Shown here in pieces: positions 35,517-42,674 of a DNA stretch of 46,212 bases. Within the stretch, counting starts at the first letter, position 1, and every line of letters begins with the position of its first letter. Made by a program: the position numbers and the translations under genes. The notes below the pieces were generated by a model. That model saw only the letters and a list, made by a program, of their open reading frames with translations. It was not told the origin of the DNA and made no database searches. Source of the stretch: Endozoicomonas sp. SESOKO1 (lineage in GTDB: Bacteria; Pseudomonadota; Gammaproteobacteria; Pseudomonadales; Endozoicomonadaceae); the NCBI RefSeq assembly GCF_024606265.1, contig NZ_JAHHPP010000348.1, positions 1 through 46,212 on the forward strand, given 5' to 3'.

Positions 35517-35859
35517 AGGCCGATTTCCATGGTCCGTAAAAACGTTTTGTTTTCTTCTTCAATGGTAAAGGCACCGATAGTCAACTGGGCTGGACGAGTT
35601 ATCTTGAACATGGTGTTGCAGGTTTGTTTCAAAAATTTGGTTTTACTGGTGAATCAACATTTTTTATAAAATTAGGGAAGATAATAAGCAAGGCTTTTTA
35701 AATTATCTCAGCGACCATGGGAAGCATCTTGATGGCACTGGGTGGGGCTTATGCAGGCTCTTACAATTTTCGTATTGAGTGGGTTGAGGTTAGTGGCACC
35801 CGGATTCTCTTCTGTGTATACTTTTTAATCCTGTTTCATCACTTGTCAGTGGTAGTGCT
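35517..35859 (+). other. Spacer with decayed coding-like sequence
   Basis: 343 bp between pglD and the next supported frame. A start-less open frame of ~50 codons (about 35545-35701) reads NGKGTDSQLGWTSY then FQKFGFTGES and looks protein-like. A second frame (35717 onward) begins MGSILMALGGAYAG. Neither is a convincing gene; they may be broken pieces of the neighbouring TA-like locus. Confidence 0.4.
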
Positions 35860-36351
35860 TTGCTTGTCTTTGGTGCTGTCGGTACTTATCTTGACCAATC
35901 ACGACAGCAAGCAGACATAACTCAATTAAGGGAAGCTAGTAAATCTTTTTCAACGATTAAAAACGCTTTGAATGCTGCTCAGGAAGAACTCCAGATTCAA
36001 AAATCAAAAACTTCCGAGCTGCACTGTGATCTGGTTCAATCCTGGTTAATTGGAGCTTACAAAACCCTTAAACTTAACAACCTGGAACGAGTGACCATTT
36101 ACTACGAGCATGATGAAGAGTTTTACCTGCTTGCACGCTACTCAAAAAACCCACACTTTGCCAAGATACATTGTCAAAAATTCCCTCTTAACCAAGGAGT
36201 GATCAGTTTATCCTGGCAAAATGACCTTCATCTGGAACTGAGTTGCCCGAGCCAAAAATTTATCGATGATTATATTCAGTACATGCACGTGAACTATGGT
36301 TATGTGGCTGAAAATATTGAAGCAAGACTGATCTTTCCAAAGCCAGGCTGA
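35860..36351 (+). CDS. Hypothetical protein with N-terminal membrane segment (possible Panacea-associated toxin)
   Basis: 163 residues from a TTG start; no family recognised. It begins with a hydrophobic stretch (LVFGAVGTYL) and a helical linker rich in Gln and Lys, then a folded part containing LVQSWLIGAYKTLK and VTIYYEHDEEFYLLARYSKN. The frame is open upstream to 35794 and encodes more hydrophobic residues (NPVSSLVSGSALL), so the true membrane segment probably starts earlier, with no ATG visible; the 5' end may be damaged. It is 5 bp upstream of a Panacea-domain gene. Panacea antitoxins neutralise many unrelated toxins, some membrane-bound, so a TA role is possible. Confidence 0.5.
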   Translation: MLVFGAVGTYLDQSRQQADITQLREASKSFSTIKNALNAAQEELQIQKSKTSELHCDLVQSWLIGAYKTLKLNNLERVTIYYEHDEEFYLLARYSKNPHFAKIHCQKFPLNQGVISLSWQNDLHLELSCPSQKFIDDYIQYMHVNYGYVAENIEARLIFPKPG

Positions 36352-36356
36352 CCAAA

Positions 36357-36740
36357 ATGGTTTACCTGTCTGACTGGTTTTCTGCCCTTCTTGATGGTAG
36401 GCAGCTCACGAATATTAATTGGATGTTCAATCATTATGGGCCTTATGTTGATGATGTCATAGCAGCTGCGCATAACGGTAGTGGTTTTATGGTTATTAAT
36501 GATACAACCATGTATGGTTCTCTTAAAAATGTTATATCATTTCAGGGAGATGTTTCAAACATTCAACTCACCGACCGTGAAAAAGTGATTCTTGATGCAG
36601 TAATCGATAAAACAAAGAACCTTTGCTTCAACGATTTTATTGATTATGTATATTCTACCTATCCGGTTAAGAAGCAAGAGCGGTATTCTAATTTAAATCT
36701 TGTTTCTCTTGCTCAGCAGTTCAGGGAATCCAGAACCTGA
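36357..36740 (+). CDS. Panacea (SocA/DUF4065-like) domain protein, probable antitoxin
   Basis: 127 residues. MVYLSDWFSALLDGRQLTN followed by WMFNHYGPYVDDVIAAA is the Panacea signature (YLxDW, then HYGPYVDDV). Panacea proteins are antitoxins that pair with diverse toxins, usually encoded next to them. The frame upstream of the ATG is open to 36321 and encodes SKARLTK, which resembles the first helix of the domain, so the ATG may not be the ancestral start. The preceding gene is the candidate partner. The pair splits pglD from pglE. Confidence 0.72.
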   Translation: MVYLSDWFSALLDGRQLTNINWMFNHYGPYVDDVIAAAHNGSGFMVINDTTMYGSLKNVISFQGDVSNIQLTDREKVILDAVIDKTKNLCFNDFIDYVYSTYPVKKQERYSNLNLVSLAQQFRESRT

Positions 36741-36878
36741 AATTTAGTTTTTAATGTCTTTCGGCTTGTTCGTTTTCTGTAATCTGTGAAGGCGTTCTCT
36801 TGTCTTTTTCGGACGACGGATTACGGTAAGCGAATAACGATTCTAATCAATTAATTTGTCACTCAATTCAAGACAACC
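36741..36878 (+). repeat. Spacer with ACGG-type repeat, related to the spacer after pglC
   Basis: TTTTTCGGACGACGGATTACGG followed by AGCGAATAACGA (from ~36807) resembles TTTTTCGGGTAACGGACTACGG followed by CAACGAATAAAGACGA at 34834-34877. The same spacer type thus precedes pglD and pglE. This suggests that the two junctions were once adjacent or that the repeat was copied. Confidence 0.55.
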
Positions 36879-38054
36879 ATGCTAAACACCCCCTTCTCCC
36901 CCTGGCCTTCCTACACCCAGGAAGAGGCCGATGCGGTCAGCCGTGTAGTGCTGTCCAATAAAGTCAATTACTGGACCGGCACTGAAAGCCGTGAGTTTGA
37001 ACGTGATTTCGCTGAATACTGCGGAACCAATTATGCCATCGCTCTGGCCAACGGAACTCTGGCGCTGGATCTGGCTCTCCATGCCCTGAAGATTGGTGCC
37101 GGTGATGAGGTGGTGGTTACGCCTCGCACCTTTCTCGCTTCGGCCAGCAGTATTGTTAACGCCGGTGCGAAACCCGTTTTTGCCGATGTGGATCGGGACT
37201 CCCAGAATATCACTGCCGAAACCATCCAGGCAGTGTTAACGGACCGAACCAAAGCCATTATCTGTGTCCATCTGGCAGGGTTGCCCTGTGATATGGCCCC
37301 GATTATGGATCTGGCCACTGAGCATAATCTTTATGTGATTGAAGATTGCGCCCAGGCCCACGGTGCAAAGTACAAAGGCCGTTCGGTAGGCAGCATCGGC
37401 CATATCGGTGCCTGGTCATTCTGTCAGGACAAGATTATGACAACCGGCGGTGAAGGTGGCATGGTCACCACCAATGACGAAGCCCTGTGGAATTCGATGT
37501 GGTCATTCAAGGATCATGGAAAGTGCTATGACACGATCTACAACACCGAGCACCCGCGCGGTTTCCGCTGGTTGCATAATTCCTTTGGTACCAACTGGCG
37601 TATTACCGAGATGCAGTCGGTGATAGGCCGCATCCAACTAAAAAGGATGCCGCAATGGACCCGCCAACGGCAGGCCAATGCTGCGGCTATTAATGAGGTT
37701 TGCCGGACATTTTCTGCCATGCGGGTACCGGAAATTCAGGAAGGGGTTGAGCATGGCTGTTACAAGCATTATGTGTTTGTTCGCCCTGAACAACTGAAAG
37801 CTGGCTGGGATCGTGACCGGATTATTGATGAGATTATCGCTTCAGGTGTTCCCTGTTATCAGGGTTCCTGCTCTGAGGTTTACCTGGAAAAAGCGTTTGA
37901 TAATACTGATTTCCAGCCCAAAGAACGACTGCCGACTGCAAGGGAATTGGGAGAAACCAGTTTGATGTTTCTGGTGCATCCGACTTTGACGGCGGCTGAG
38001 ATTGCCAAAACTTGTGAGGTTGTTGAGCGGGTGTTGGGGGAGGCTTCGGTTTAG
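36879..38054 (+). CDS. pglE: UDP-4-keto-6-deoxy-GlcNAc aminotransferase (PglE-like, DegT family)
   Basis: 391 residues. PLP aminotransferase: PWPSYTQEEADAVSRV at the N-terminus, VNYWTGTESREFE, VIEDCAQAHGAKYKG, and the Schiff-base Lys in FCQDKIMTTGGEGGMV. It should aminate C4 of the product of the dehydratase encoded next. The QDK-x-x-TTGGEGG form is typical of PglE/PseC-like sugar aminotransferases and distinct from the FdtB paralogue at 22617 (FYPGKNLGA). Confidence 0.9.
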   Translation: MLNTPFSPWPSYTQEEADAVSRVVLSNKVNYWTGTESREFERDFAEYCGTNYAIALANGTLALDLALHALKIGAGDEVVVTPRTFLASASSIVNAGAKPVFADVDRDSQNITAETIQAVLTDRTKAIICVHLAGLPCDMAPIMDLATEHNLYVIEDCAQAHGAKYKGRSVGSIGHIGAWSFCQDKIMTTGGEGGMVTTNDEALWNSMWSFKDHGKCYDTIYNTEHPRGFRWLHNSFGTNWRITEMQSVIGRIQLKRMPQWTRQRQANAAAINEVCRTFSAMRVPEIQEGVEHGCYKHYVFVRPEQLKAGWDRDRIIDEIIASGVPCYQGSCSEVYLEKAFDNTDFQPKERLPTARELGETSLMFLVHPTLTAAEIAKTCEVVERVLGEASV

Positions 38055-38059
38055 TTTTT

Positions 38060-38144
38060 CGTTGCCCGTACCCGTTCCCCGTAAAAAAGATAAGACGTAA
38101 GTCAACCGCTTTTACGGGCAGCGGGCAACGGGTAACGGGCAACG
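38060..38144. repeat. CCCGTTGCCCGT inverted repeat after pglE
   Basis: Left arm 38060-38086 (CGTTGCCCGTACCCGTT, then CCCCGTAAAA) pairs with right arm 38110-38144 (TTTTACGGGCAGCGGGCAAC...). It consists of short ACGGG-type units, so several registers can pair. It fills the spacer between pglE and pglF and could act as an RNA hairpin. Confidence 0.75.
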
Positions 38145-38165
38145 CGTATCGAAAACAGGCTAAAA

Positions 38166-40193
38166 ATGAGAGAAAAACTACTCAAACTATCCAGAAAACA
38201 GAAAACCCTCACCATGCTGGTCGTAGACCTGCTAATAGTCTGGCTGGCCCTTTTCGGTGCCTTCTATTTGCGCCTGGGCTATAAGGATTTTGTGCCCCAA
38301 TACTTCAATTCCTTTTACATCTCCGGGTTGCTGGCCTCGGTTATTTCTTTGCCGGTCTTCTTCTACCTGGGCTTGTATCGTGCACTGCTGCGCTATATGG
38401 GCCAGCATGTGTCGTTTATTATCCTGCGGGCCAGTTTTCTTTCTTTTCTGATGCTGTCTGTGGCCATTACCCTGCTTGAGATCCCTGTACCCCGCAGTGT
38501 GCCGGTGCTGTACTGGCTGCTGTCGGCCTTGCTTCTGGGGGTAAGTCGCTATGGAGTTCGCTTCTGGCTGCGGGGCTTCAGGTTGCGGGATATTCTTTTT
38601 GCCCCCATTAAGTTGCCCCAAGCCAAGAGTCATGAGCTGCGGGGCCAGCCGGTGGCGGTTTATGGTGCAGGGGAGGCCGGTAACCAGCTGGTTGAGGCAC
38701 TGGAGCATTCCAGGGCGTTTCGTCCGGTGGCTTTTATTGATGACGATGTGCGTCTACGGGGGCGAACCATCGCGGGTTGTCGTGTATTTGCCCCGGATGC
38801 ACTGGACCGTCTGATTCTGCAAACCGGTGCCCAGGAGGTGCTGCTGGCTGTTCCATCGGCCAGTCGTCAGCGGCGGCGGGAGATTGTCCGGCATCTGGAA
38901 ACCTTTGGCCTGCCCATTAAAACCATGCCCGGTATTCAGGACCTGGCCAGTGGCCGGGCCCGGGTGCAGGAGATTATGGAAGTGGATATTGGCGATGTGC
39001 TGAGCCGGGATGAAGTGGCTCCCATTGCCGAGCTGGTGGAACAGGATATTGTTGACCAGGTGGTTATGGTTACTGGAGCGGGTGGTTCCATTGGCTCCGA
39101 GATGGCCCGGCAGGCACTGGTCAGAAAGCCGAAAATGCTGGTGCTGTTGGAGCACTCGGAGTTTAACCTTTATACCATTGATCAGGAACTGCAGGGTACC
39201 ATCCGCACGCTGAGGCTGGATATTCCGGTGATTTCGGTGCTGGGGTCGATTAATGACCCGGTGCGTTTGCTGGATGTGATGAACACCTACCAGGTCGAGA
39301 CCCTTTATCATGCTGCCGCCTACAAGCATGTGCCGCTGGTTCAGTATAACGTCTCCCAGGGGTTGCGGAATAATGTGATGGGTACGCTTTATACTGCCCA
39401 GGCCGCCATTTTGGCGGGTGTTAAGCAGTTTGTGCTGATCTCCACCGATAAGGCGGTGCGACCCACCAATGTGATGGGGGCTTCCAAGCGCCTGGCGGAA
39501 ATGGTGTTGCAGGCCCTGAGTAATGAGCAAGAGATCCGGCTGTTTCAGCCGGAGCTGTTCGGGTCCACGCCGGGCACGGTGATTGCCAATAATACCCGTT
39601 TTACCATGGTGCGGTTTGGTAATGTGCTGGGTTCCAGCGGTTCGGTGATTCCCCTGTTCCGGGAGCAGATCCGTACCGGCGGGCCGGTTACGGTGACTCA
39701 TCCGGAAATTAACCGCTATTTTATGACCATTCCGGAAGCCGCCCAGCTGGTGATTCAGGCCGGTGCCATGGGGCAGGGGGGCGATGTATTTGTGCTGGAT
39801 ATGGGTGATCCGGTAAAAATTGTTGATCTGGCAAAACGGATGATCTCCCTTTCCGGCCTGTCTTTAAAGGATGAATTTCATCCGGACGGGGATATTGAAA
39901 TCCGTTTTTCCGGCCTTCGCCCCGGCGAGAAGTTGTATGAAGAGCTGTTAATCGGCGATAACGTTGAGGGCACCATTCACCCCCGTATCAGCCGGGCCTT
40001 TGAGGAATTGCTGGCCTGGGAGCAGCTGAAGGTTGTGCTGTCTGAGATGGCCGAGAGCCTGAAGGAGCACCGCTATAGCATTACCCGGGAGTTGTTGTTG
40101 CGCTATGTCAATGGTTATGCGCCCAGCAGTAAGGTGGTGGATTGGCTTTATCGGCATCCGGGGCGGCGGGCGGTTGAGGATGAAGTTTCTTGA
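38166..40193 (+). CDS. pglF: Membrane UDP-GlcNAc 4,6-dehydratase (PglF/WbpM/CapD type)
   Basis: 675 residues. Four N-terminal membrane segments (within ~16-135), a CoA-binding-like Rossmann region (VAVYGAGEAGNQLVEAL), then a catalytic SDR domain with MVTGAGGSIGSEMARQ, YHAAAYKHVPL, LISTDKAVRPTNVMGASK and RFGNVLGSSGSVIPLF. M-x-x-x-K replaces Y-x-x-x-K, as in PglF. It makes UDP-4-keto-6-deoxy-GlcNAc, the substrate for the aminotransferase upstream, completing the bacillosamine set. It is the last glycan gene of the cluster. Confidence 0.95.
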   Translation: MREKLLKLSRKQKTLTMLVVDLLIVWLALFGAFYLRLGYKDFVPQYFNSFYISGLLASVISLPVFFYLGLYRALLRYMGQHVSFIILRASFLSFLMLSVAITLLEIPVPRSVPVLYWLLSALLLGVSRYGVRFWLRGFRLRDILFAPIKLPQAKSHELRGQPVAVYGAGEAGNQLVEALEHSRAFRPVAFIDDDVRLRGRTIAGCRVFAPDALDRLILQTGAQEVLLAVPSASRQRRREIVRHLETFGLPIKTMPGIQDLASGRARVQEIMEVDIGDVLSRDEVAPIAELVEQDIVDQVVMVTGAGGSIGSEMARQALVRKPKMLVLLEHSEFNLYTIDQELQGTIRTLRLDIPVISVLGSINDPVRLLDVMNTYQVETLYHAAAYKHVPLVQYNVSQGLRNNVMGTLYTAQAAILAGVKQFVLISTDKAVRPTNVMGASKRLAEMVLQALSNEQEIRLFQPELFGSTPGTVIANNTRFTMVRFGNVLGSSGSVIPLFREQIRTGGPVTVTHPEINRYFMTIPEAAQLVIQAGAMGQGGDVFVLDMGDPVKIVDLAKRMISLSGLSLKDEFHPDGDIEIRFSGLRPGEKLYEELLIGDNVEGTIHPRISRAFEELLAWEQLKVVLSEMAESLKEHRYSITRELLLRYVNGYAPSSKVVDWLYRHPGRRAVEDEVS

Positions 40194-40221
40194 AAGATCG
40201 TTCCTGTTGCCTGTAAAAGAT

Positions 40222-40313
40222 CGTTCCCGTTGCCCGTACCCGTTGCCCGTAAAAGCTTTAGTCTTTTCTTTTACGGGTAACGGGTAACGGGTACGGAAAA
40301 CGGGTACGGGCAA
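40222..40313. repeat. CCCGTTGCCCGT inverted repeat after pglF
   Basis: The left arm 40222-40255 (CGTTCCCGTTGCCCGTACCC...) and right arm 40268-40313 (CTTTTACGGGTAACGGGTAA...) form a long imperfect hairpin with a 12-nt loop around the GTAAAAG/CTTTTAC base. Same family as 34780 and 38060. It could attenuate or end transcription of the glycan operon. Confidence 0.75.
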
Positions 40314-40346
40314 TAGAAAAACCGGGGTCAAGAAAAACCGAGAAAA

Positions 40347-40375
40347 ACCGGGGTCAGATCTTGATTCTTGAATTG
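40347..40375. repeat. ACCGGGGTCAG...ATTCTTGAATT repeat (copy 1)
   Basis: ACCGGGGTCAGATCTTGATT then CTTGAATT. A second copy is at 41743-41770 and a partial one (GGGTCTTGATTCTTGA) at 41112. Sequences of this type are frequent around small transposons in gammaproteobacteria; no transposase is present here. Confidence 0.65.
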
Positions 40376-40427
40376 GCTGGCTCAGGTGTCATCAAACTTG
40401 TGGCTTCCAATCAACTGGCTTATATTT

Positions 40428-40450
40428 GTGTATATTGGAGGGGTATACAT
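40428..40450 (+). promoter_or_regulatory. Putative operator/promoter of brnTA
   Basis: GTGTATA (40428-40434) and TATACAT (40444-40450) form an inverted repeat with one mismatch around GGAGGGG, which also serves as ribosome binding site. BrnA antitoxins autoregulate by binding such sites; the assignment is inference. Confidence 0.5.
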
Positions 40451-40452
40451 AA

Positions 40453-40755
40453 ATGATTGATTGGTCAGAAATCATTGGATTTGACTGGGATGCAGGCAAC
40501 GAGAGAAAAAGCGTAGATAAACATGGCGTTGCAAAAGCAGAGGTTGAACAAGTGTTTTTTAACAAACCACTTTTGATGGTGAAGGATAAAAAACATAGCG
40601 ATAGAGAGCTGCGCTTTCATGCTTTAGGACGAACTTCCAATGATCGCTTGCTTCACATCACATTTACTTTGAGAAAGGATGACACACATATTCGTGTGAT
40701 TTCCGCCAGAGACATGCATCGAAAGGAGCGAGCATTTTATGAGCAAAACACCTGA
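40453..40755 (+). CDS. brnT: BrnT family toxin
   Basis: 100 residues, full length. FDWDAGNERKSVDKHGV at the N-terminus, then EVEQVFFNKPLL and HIRVISARDMHRKERAFYE form the BrnT (DUF497) RelE-like RNase fold with its conserved Arg/His. It overlaps brnA by 17 bp, the usual brnTA layout. GGAGGGG lies before the ATG. It is the first gene after the glycan cluster. Confidence 0.93.
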   Translation: MIDWSEIIGFDWDAGNERKSVDKHGVAKAEVEQVFFNKPLLMVKDKKHSDRELRFHALGRTSNDRLLHITFTLRKDDTHIRVISARDMHRKERAFYEQNT

Positions 40756-40990
40756 ATTTAAGAATGAAGCTGAAGAAAGGGAATTTTGGGAAAAGCATGA
40801 CTCAACGCCCTATGTAGACTGGAGTCAGGCTGAAAGTGTTTCTCTGCCTAACTTGAAACCATCAACAAAAACCATCTCCCTGCGTCTGCCTGAAGGCTTG
40901 CTTGAAAGCATCAAAATTGAGGCTAATAAGCGGGATATACCGTACCAGTCCCTGATTAAATATTGGTTGTCTGGTCATGTTAACCATTAG
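40739..40990 (+). CDS. brnA: BrnA family antitoxin
   Basis: 83 residues. FKNEAEEREFWEKHDSTPYV is the toxin-binding N-terminus and TKTISLRLPEGLLESIKIEANK the ribbon-helix-helix DNA-binding part. It should neutralise BrnT and repress the operon. Complete and apparently functional. Confidence 0.92.
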   Translation: MSKTPEFKNEAEEREFWEKHDSTPYVDWSQAESVSLPNLKPSTKTISLRLPEGLLESIKIEANKRDIPYQSLIKYWLSGHVNH

Positions 40991-41106
40991 GGGCTGTTGA
41001 AGTTTCTTTGCGAGACTCAGTGGCTCAGAAAAACGTCAGCCGCACGAAAGGTTTGCGCAGTGCGTAGTTATTCTACGTCAAGCAAGCCTGACAAGAAAAG
41101 CCGGGA

Positions 41107-41127
41107 AAACTGGGTCTTGATTCTTGA
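41107..41127. repeat. GGGTCTTGATTCTTGA partial repeat (copy 2)
   Basis: Shares GGGTC and TTGATTCTTGA with the ACCGGGGTCAG elements at 40347 and 41743. It lies in the 167-bp spacer after brnA, which otherwise holds no gene. Confidence 0.5.
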
Positions 41128-41157
41128 CGCTCCTTAATACTGTTCTTCTTTTATAGC

Positions 41158-41364
41158 TCATTGGTTATAAGTTGGGGGTACAAGAAGTGAGCTGGCCGTA
41201 CCAGAGGCTGGCCACCGATGACATGTTGCTGCAGTTTGGCGGTGAGCAATAAGTCGTTGGCAATTACGTTTGCCGGTAATAAGCACTGGCTTATGGTTTT
41301 GGGCGGTTTCATCAATCAGCCGGTACAGGTTTGCACGGGCTTCGCTGGCGCTGTATCTGCTCAT
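41158..41364 (-). pseudogene. Degenerate YefM/Phd antitoxin
   Basis: 68 residues. The first half is a clear YefM N-terminus (MSRYSASEARANLYRLIDET, then KPVLITGKRN), but after GKRN the family sequence (normally G-x-A-V-L-x-x-E-E-D-W) is lost and the rest is unlike any antitoxin. A frameshift or a deletion joined to foreign sequence is likely. No YoeB-type toxin is adjacent. GGAGAAAC precedes the start and an operator-like palindrome lies upstream. Confidence 0.75.
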
Positions 41365-41390
41365 GGTTGTTTCTCCTGATACTTGTGCTG

Positions 41391-41510
41391 CTACGTACGC
41401 AATATAGTACGTCTAATTTCTGCCAAGGATGGGAGCCAATTTTGCTTCATCCTCGAACTTAGATGTCTGAGCGGATCCCAGATAAAGGCACATGTATCCA
41501 GAATGATCAT
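41391..41510 (-). pseudogene. Truncated VapC (PIN) toxin remnant
   Basis: A 39-codon frame starting MIILDTCAFIWDPLRH, which matches MILLDTCAFIWDALQH of the intact toxin at 33481, then diverges. Only the first catalytic Asp remains. Its ATG overlaps the stop of the Phd gene in ATGA, exactly as in the intact pair, so this is the ruined toxin of the antitoxin at 41507. Confidence 0.85.
41393..41412 (-). promoter_or_regulatory. Palindromic operator-like site upstream of the yefM remnant
   Basis: ACGTAC and GTACGT flank eight bases (GCAATATA) as perfect inverted repeats. The GTAC cores resemble the paired operators bound by YefM/Phd antitoxins. It lies ~30 bp upstream of the yefM remnant start. 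Confidence 0.5.
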
Positions 41511-41737
41511 TGGTTGGCATCCCAAGTCTCATGGGAGCCTGTAATAATGTCATCCAGTTTTGCATCTTTGGCCAGTTCATCGAGTGCTTGTCTGGCTGAT
41601 TGTTTCAAGGTATCGGGAGACGAGATGGTGGCCAGTACTTCACCGTTGGAAGTGACCTGGAAAGCTTGGCCTGCCTGGGCTTTTTTTAAATAACTTAACA
41701 GGTTGGCCCGTAGTTCGCTGATATTGATTTGTTCCAT
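41507..41737 (-). CDS. Phd-family antitoxin with ruined partner
   Basis: 76 residues. MEQINISELRANLLSYLKKA and GQAFQVTSNGEVLATI are the Phd DNA-binding part. It is a paralogue of the antitoxin at 33873 and has the same length. Its toxin is reduced to a short remnant, so it is a solitary antitoxin that might still cross-protect against, or repress, the intact pair 7.5 kb away. Confidence 0.88.
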   Translation of the reverse strand: MEQINISELRANLLSYLKKAQAGQAFQVTSNGEVLATISSPDTLKQSARQALDELAKDAKLDDIITGSHETWDANQ

Positions 41738-41742
41738 GGTAA

Positions 41743-41770
41743 ACCGGGGTCAGGTTTTAATTCTTGAATT
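41743..41770. repeat. ACCGGGGTCAG...ATTCTTGAATT repeat (copy 3)
   Basis: ACCGGGGTCAGG then TTTTAATTCTTGAATT, close to the copy at 40347. Together the copies flank the BrnTA/YefM/Phd segment. Confidence 0.65.
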
Positions 41771-41805
41771 AAGTCAAGGAAAATTTTTAATGGCCTGAAC
41801 AGGGT

Positions 41806-42153
41806 TCAACTCCTGAACAGCCGTTTTTGTAATAATGTGCTGAAATTTCTCCGCCCATCGACACAGAGCAATATGGCAACGGTGATGTGCTGGTTATTTT
41901 CTGTTGCGGCCTCAGTGATCAGATAAATAATACGAAAAGGTTTCCTTACCAGTTGCCGGTATTCGGTATTCCCGAATCGGGTCAATTCGGGAACTTTGGC
42001 TCCTTTATAGGGCTGGTCCTTGAGGCTTTGCAAGGCAGTATTAAAGGTCCGCCTTAATTTCACTGCCTGGGGTTTGCCAAAGTGGTCTCTGGTGTAAGCG
42101 ATAATATCCAGTATGTCCTGTCGGGCATCCTGAGTGAGAATAACCTTTGTCAC
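41806..42153 (-). CDS. ParE/RelE superfamily toxin
   Basis: 115 residues. VILTQDARQDILDIIAYTRD, then LRRTFNTALQSLKDQPYKG and RKPFRIIYLI are the ParE-type signature (two N-terminal helices, central beta sheet). ParE toxins poison gyrase and RelE toxins cut ribosome-bound mRNA; the exact target cannot be told here. It lies 2 bp after the Phd-type antitoxin gene. Confidence 0.9.
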   Translation of the reverse strand: MTKVILTQDARQDILDIIAYTRDHFGKPQAVKLRRTFNTALQSLKDQPYKGAKVPELTRFGNTEYRQLVRKPFRIIYLITEAATENNQHITVAILLCVDGRRNFSTLLQKRLFRS

Positions 42154-42155
42154 GG

Positions 42156-42494
42156 TTATTCTCCTTTACTGTTTTGTGGTTCATTATCGTTATTGTTATC
42201 GCCTCGGTTATTATCAGGAGCCTCATCCATCAGGAGCTGATCGATATCGGCCATTACACTGTCTGCCGTAAAGGTGTGTTGGTCGGCCAGCTGTTGTTTG
42301 CCAAGGGCAAGCAGTTTTAACAGGGCGATATCTTCCTGCAGTGCCTCATAACTGTGGATATCCTGAATAACGGCTTTGGCTTCACCATTCTGGGTGATCA
42401 CCAGTGGTTCCCGGCTCTCTTGCAGCTGATTCAGTACCTCGGCTGCGTTGGCTTTCAGGTAGCTGATGGGCTTGACTTGTTGTGAGAGTTTCAT
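42156..42494 (-). CDS. Phd/YefM-family antitoxin of the ParE/RelE pair
   Basis: 112 residues from the ATG at 42494, which has AAGGAA six bases upstream; an ATG at 42509 is in frame but has no ribosome site. VKPISYLKANAAEVLNQLQE and PLVITQNGEAKAVIQD form the Phd DNA-binding part. The C-terminus is longer than usual and ends in an Asp/Asn-rich tail (NNRGDNNNDNE). Confidence 0.9.
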   Translation of the reverse strand: MKLSQQVKPISYLKANAAEVLNQLQESREPLVITQNGEAKAVIQDIHSYEALQEDIALLKLLALGKQQLADQHTFTADSVMADIDQLLMDEAPDNNRGDNNNDNEPQNSKGE

Positions 42495-42512
42495 CCGTAT
42501 TTCCTTCATGGT

Positions 42513-42540
42513 AAGACTTAATTAAGACTTTATATAGTCT
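42513..42540 (-). promoter_or_regulatory. Operator-like repeats upstream of the antitoxin gene
   Basis: AAGACTT occurs twice (42513-42519 and 42524-42530), and AGACT/AGTCT form inverted arms at 42525-42540 around TTTATAT, which also resembles a -10 box. This fits an autoregulated TA promoter. Confidence 0.45.
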
Positions 42541-42674
42541 AGTTGGTTTGCTGTCCTAGACAAACCTTTTGGTGGAAAGCTATGGAGGAGATGGTGGTAG
42601 GTCCACCGAAGTCTGTTGTCGGAAACTGGCTCCAAACCGCCTCAGGCTGTTGATGTTAAGAGCATTGGCAGTGA

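Noticed and set aside
36882-38142. Minus-strand frames opposite pglE, and similar antisense frames opposite trp, accD and pglF
   Set aside because: All are shadows of strongly supported plus-strand genes and show no family features.
34780-40313. CRISPR array made of the CCCGTTGCCCGT repeats
   Set aside because: The units are imperfect, inverted and without regular unique spacers, and no cas gene is present.
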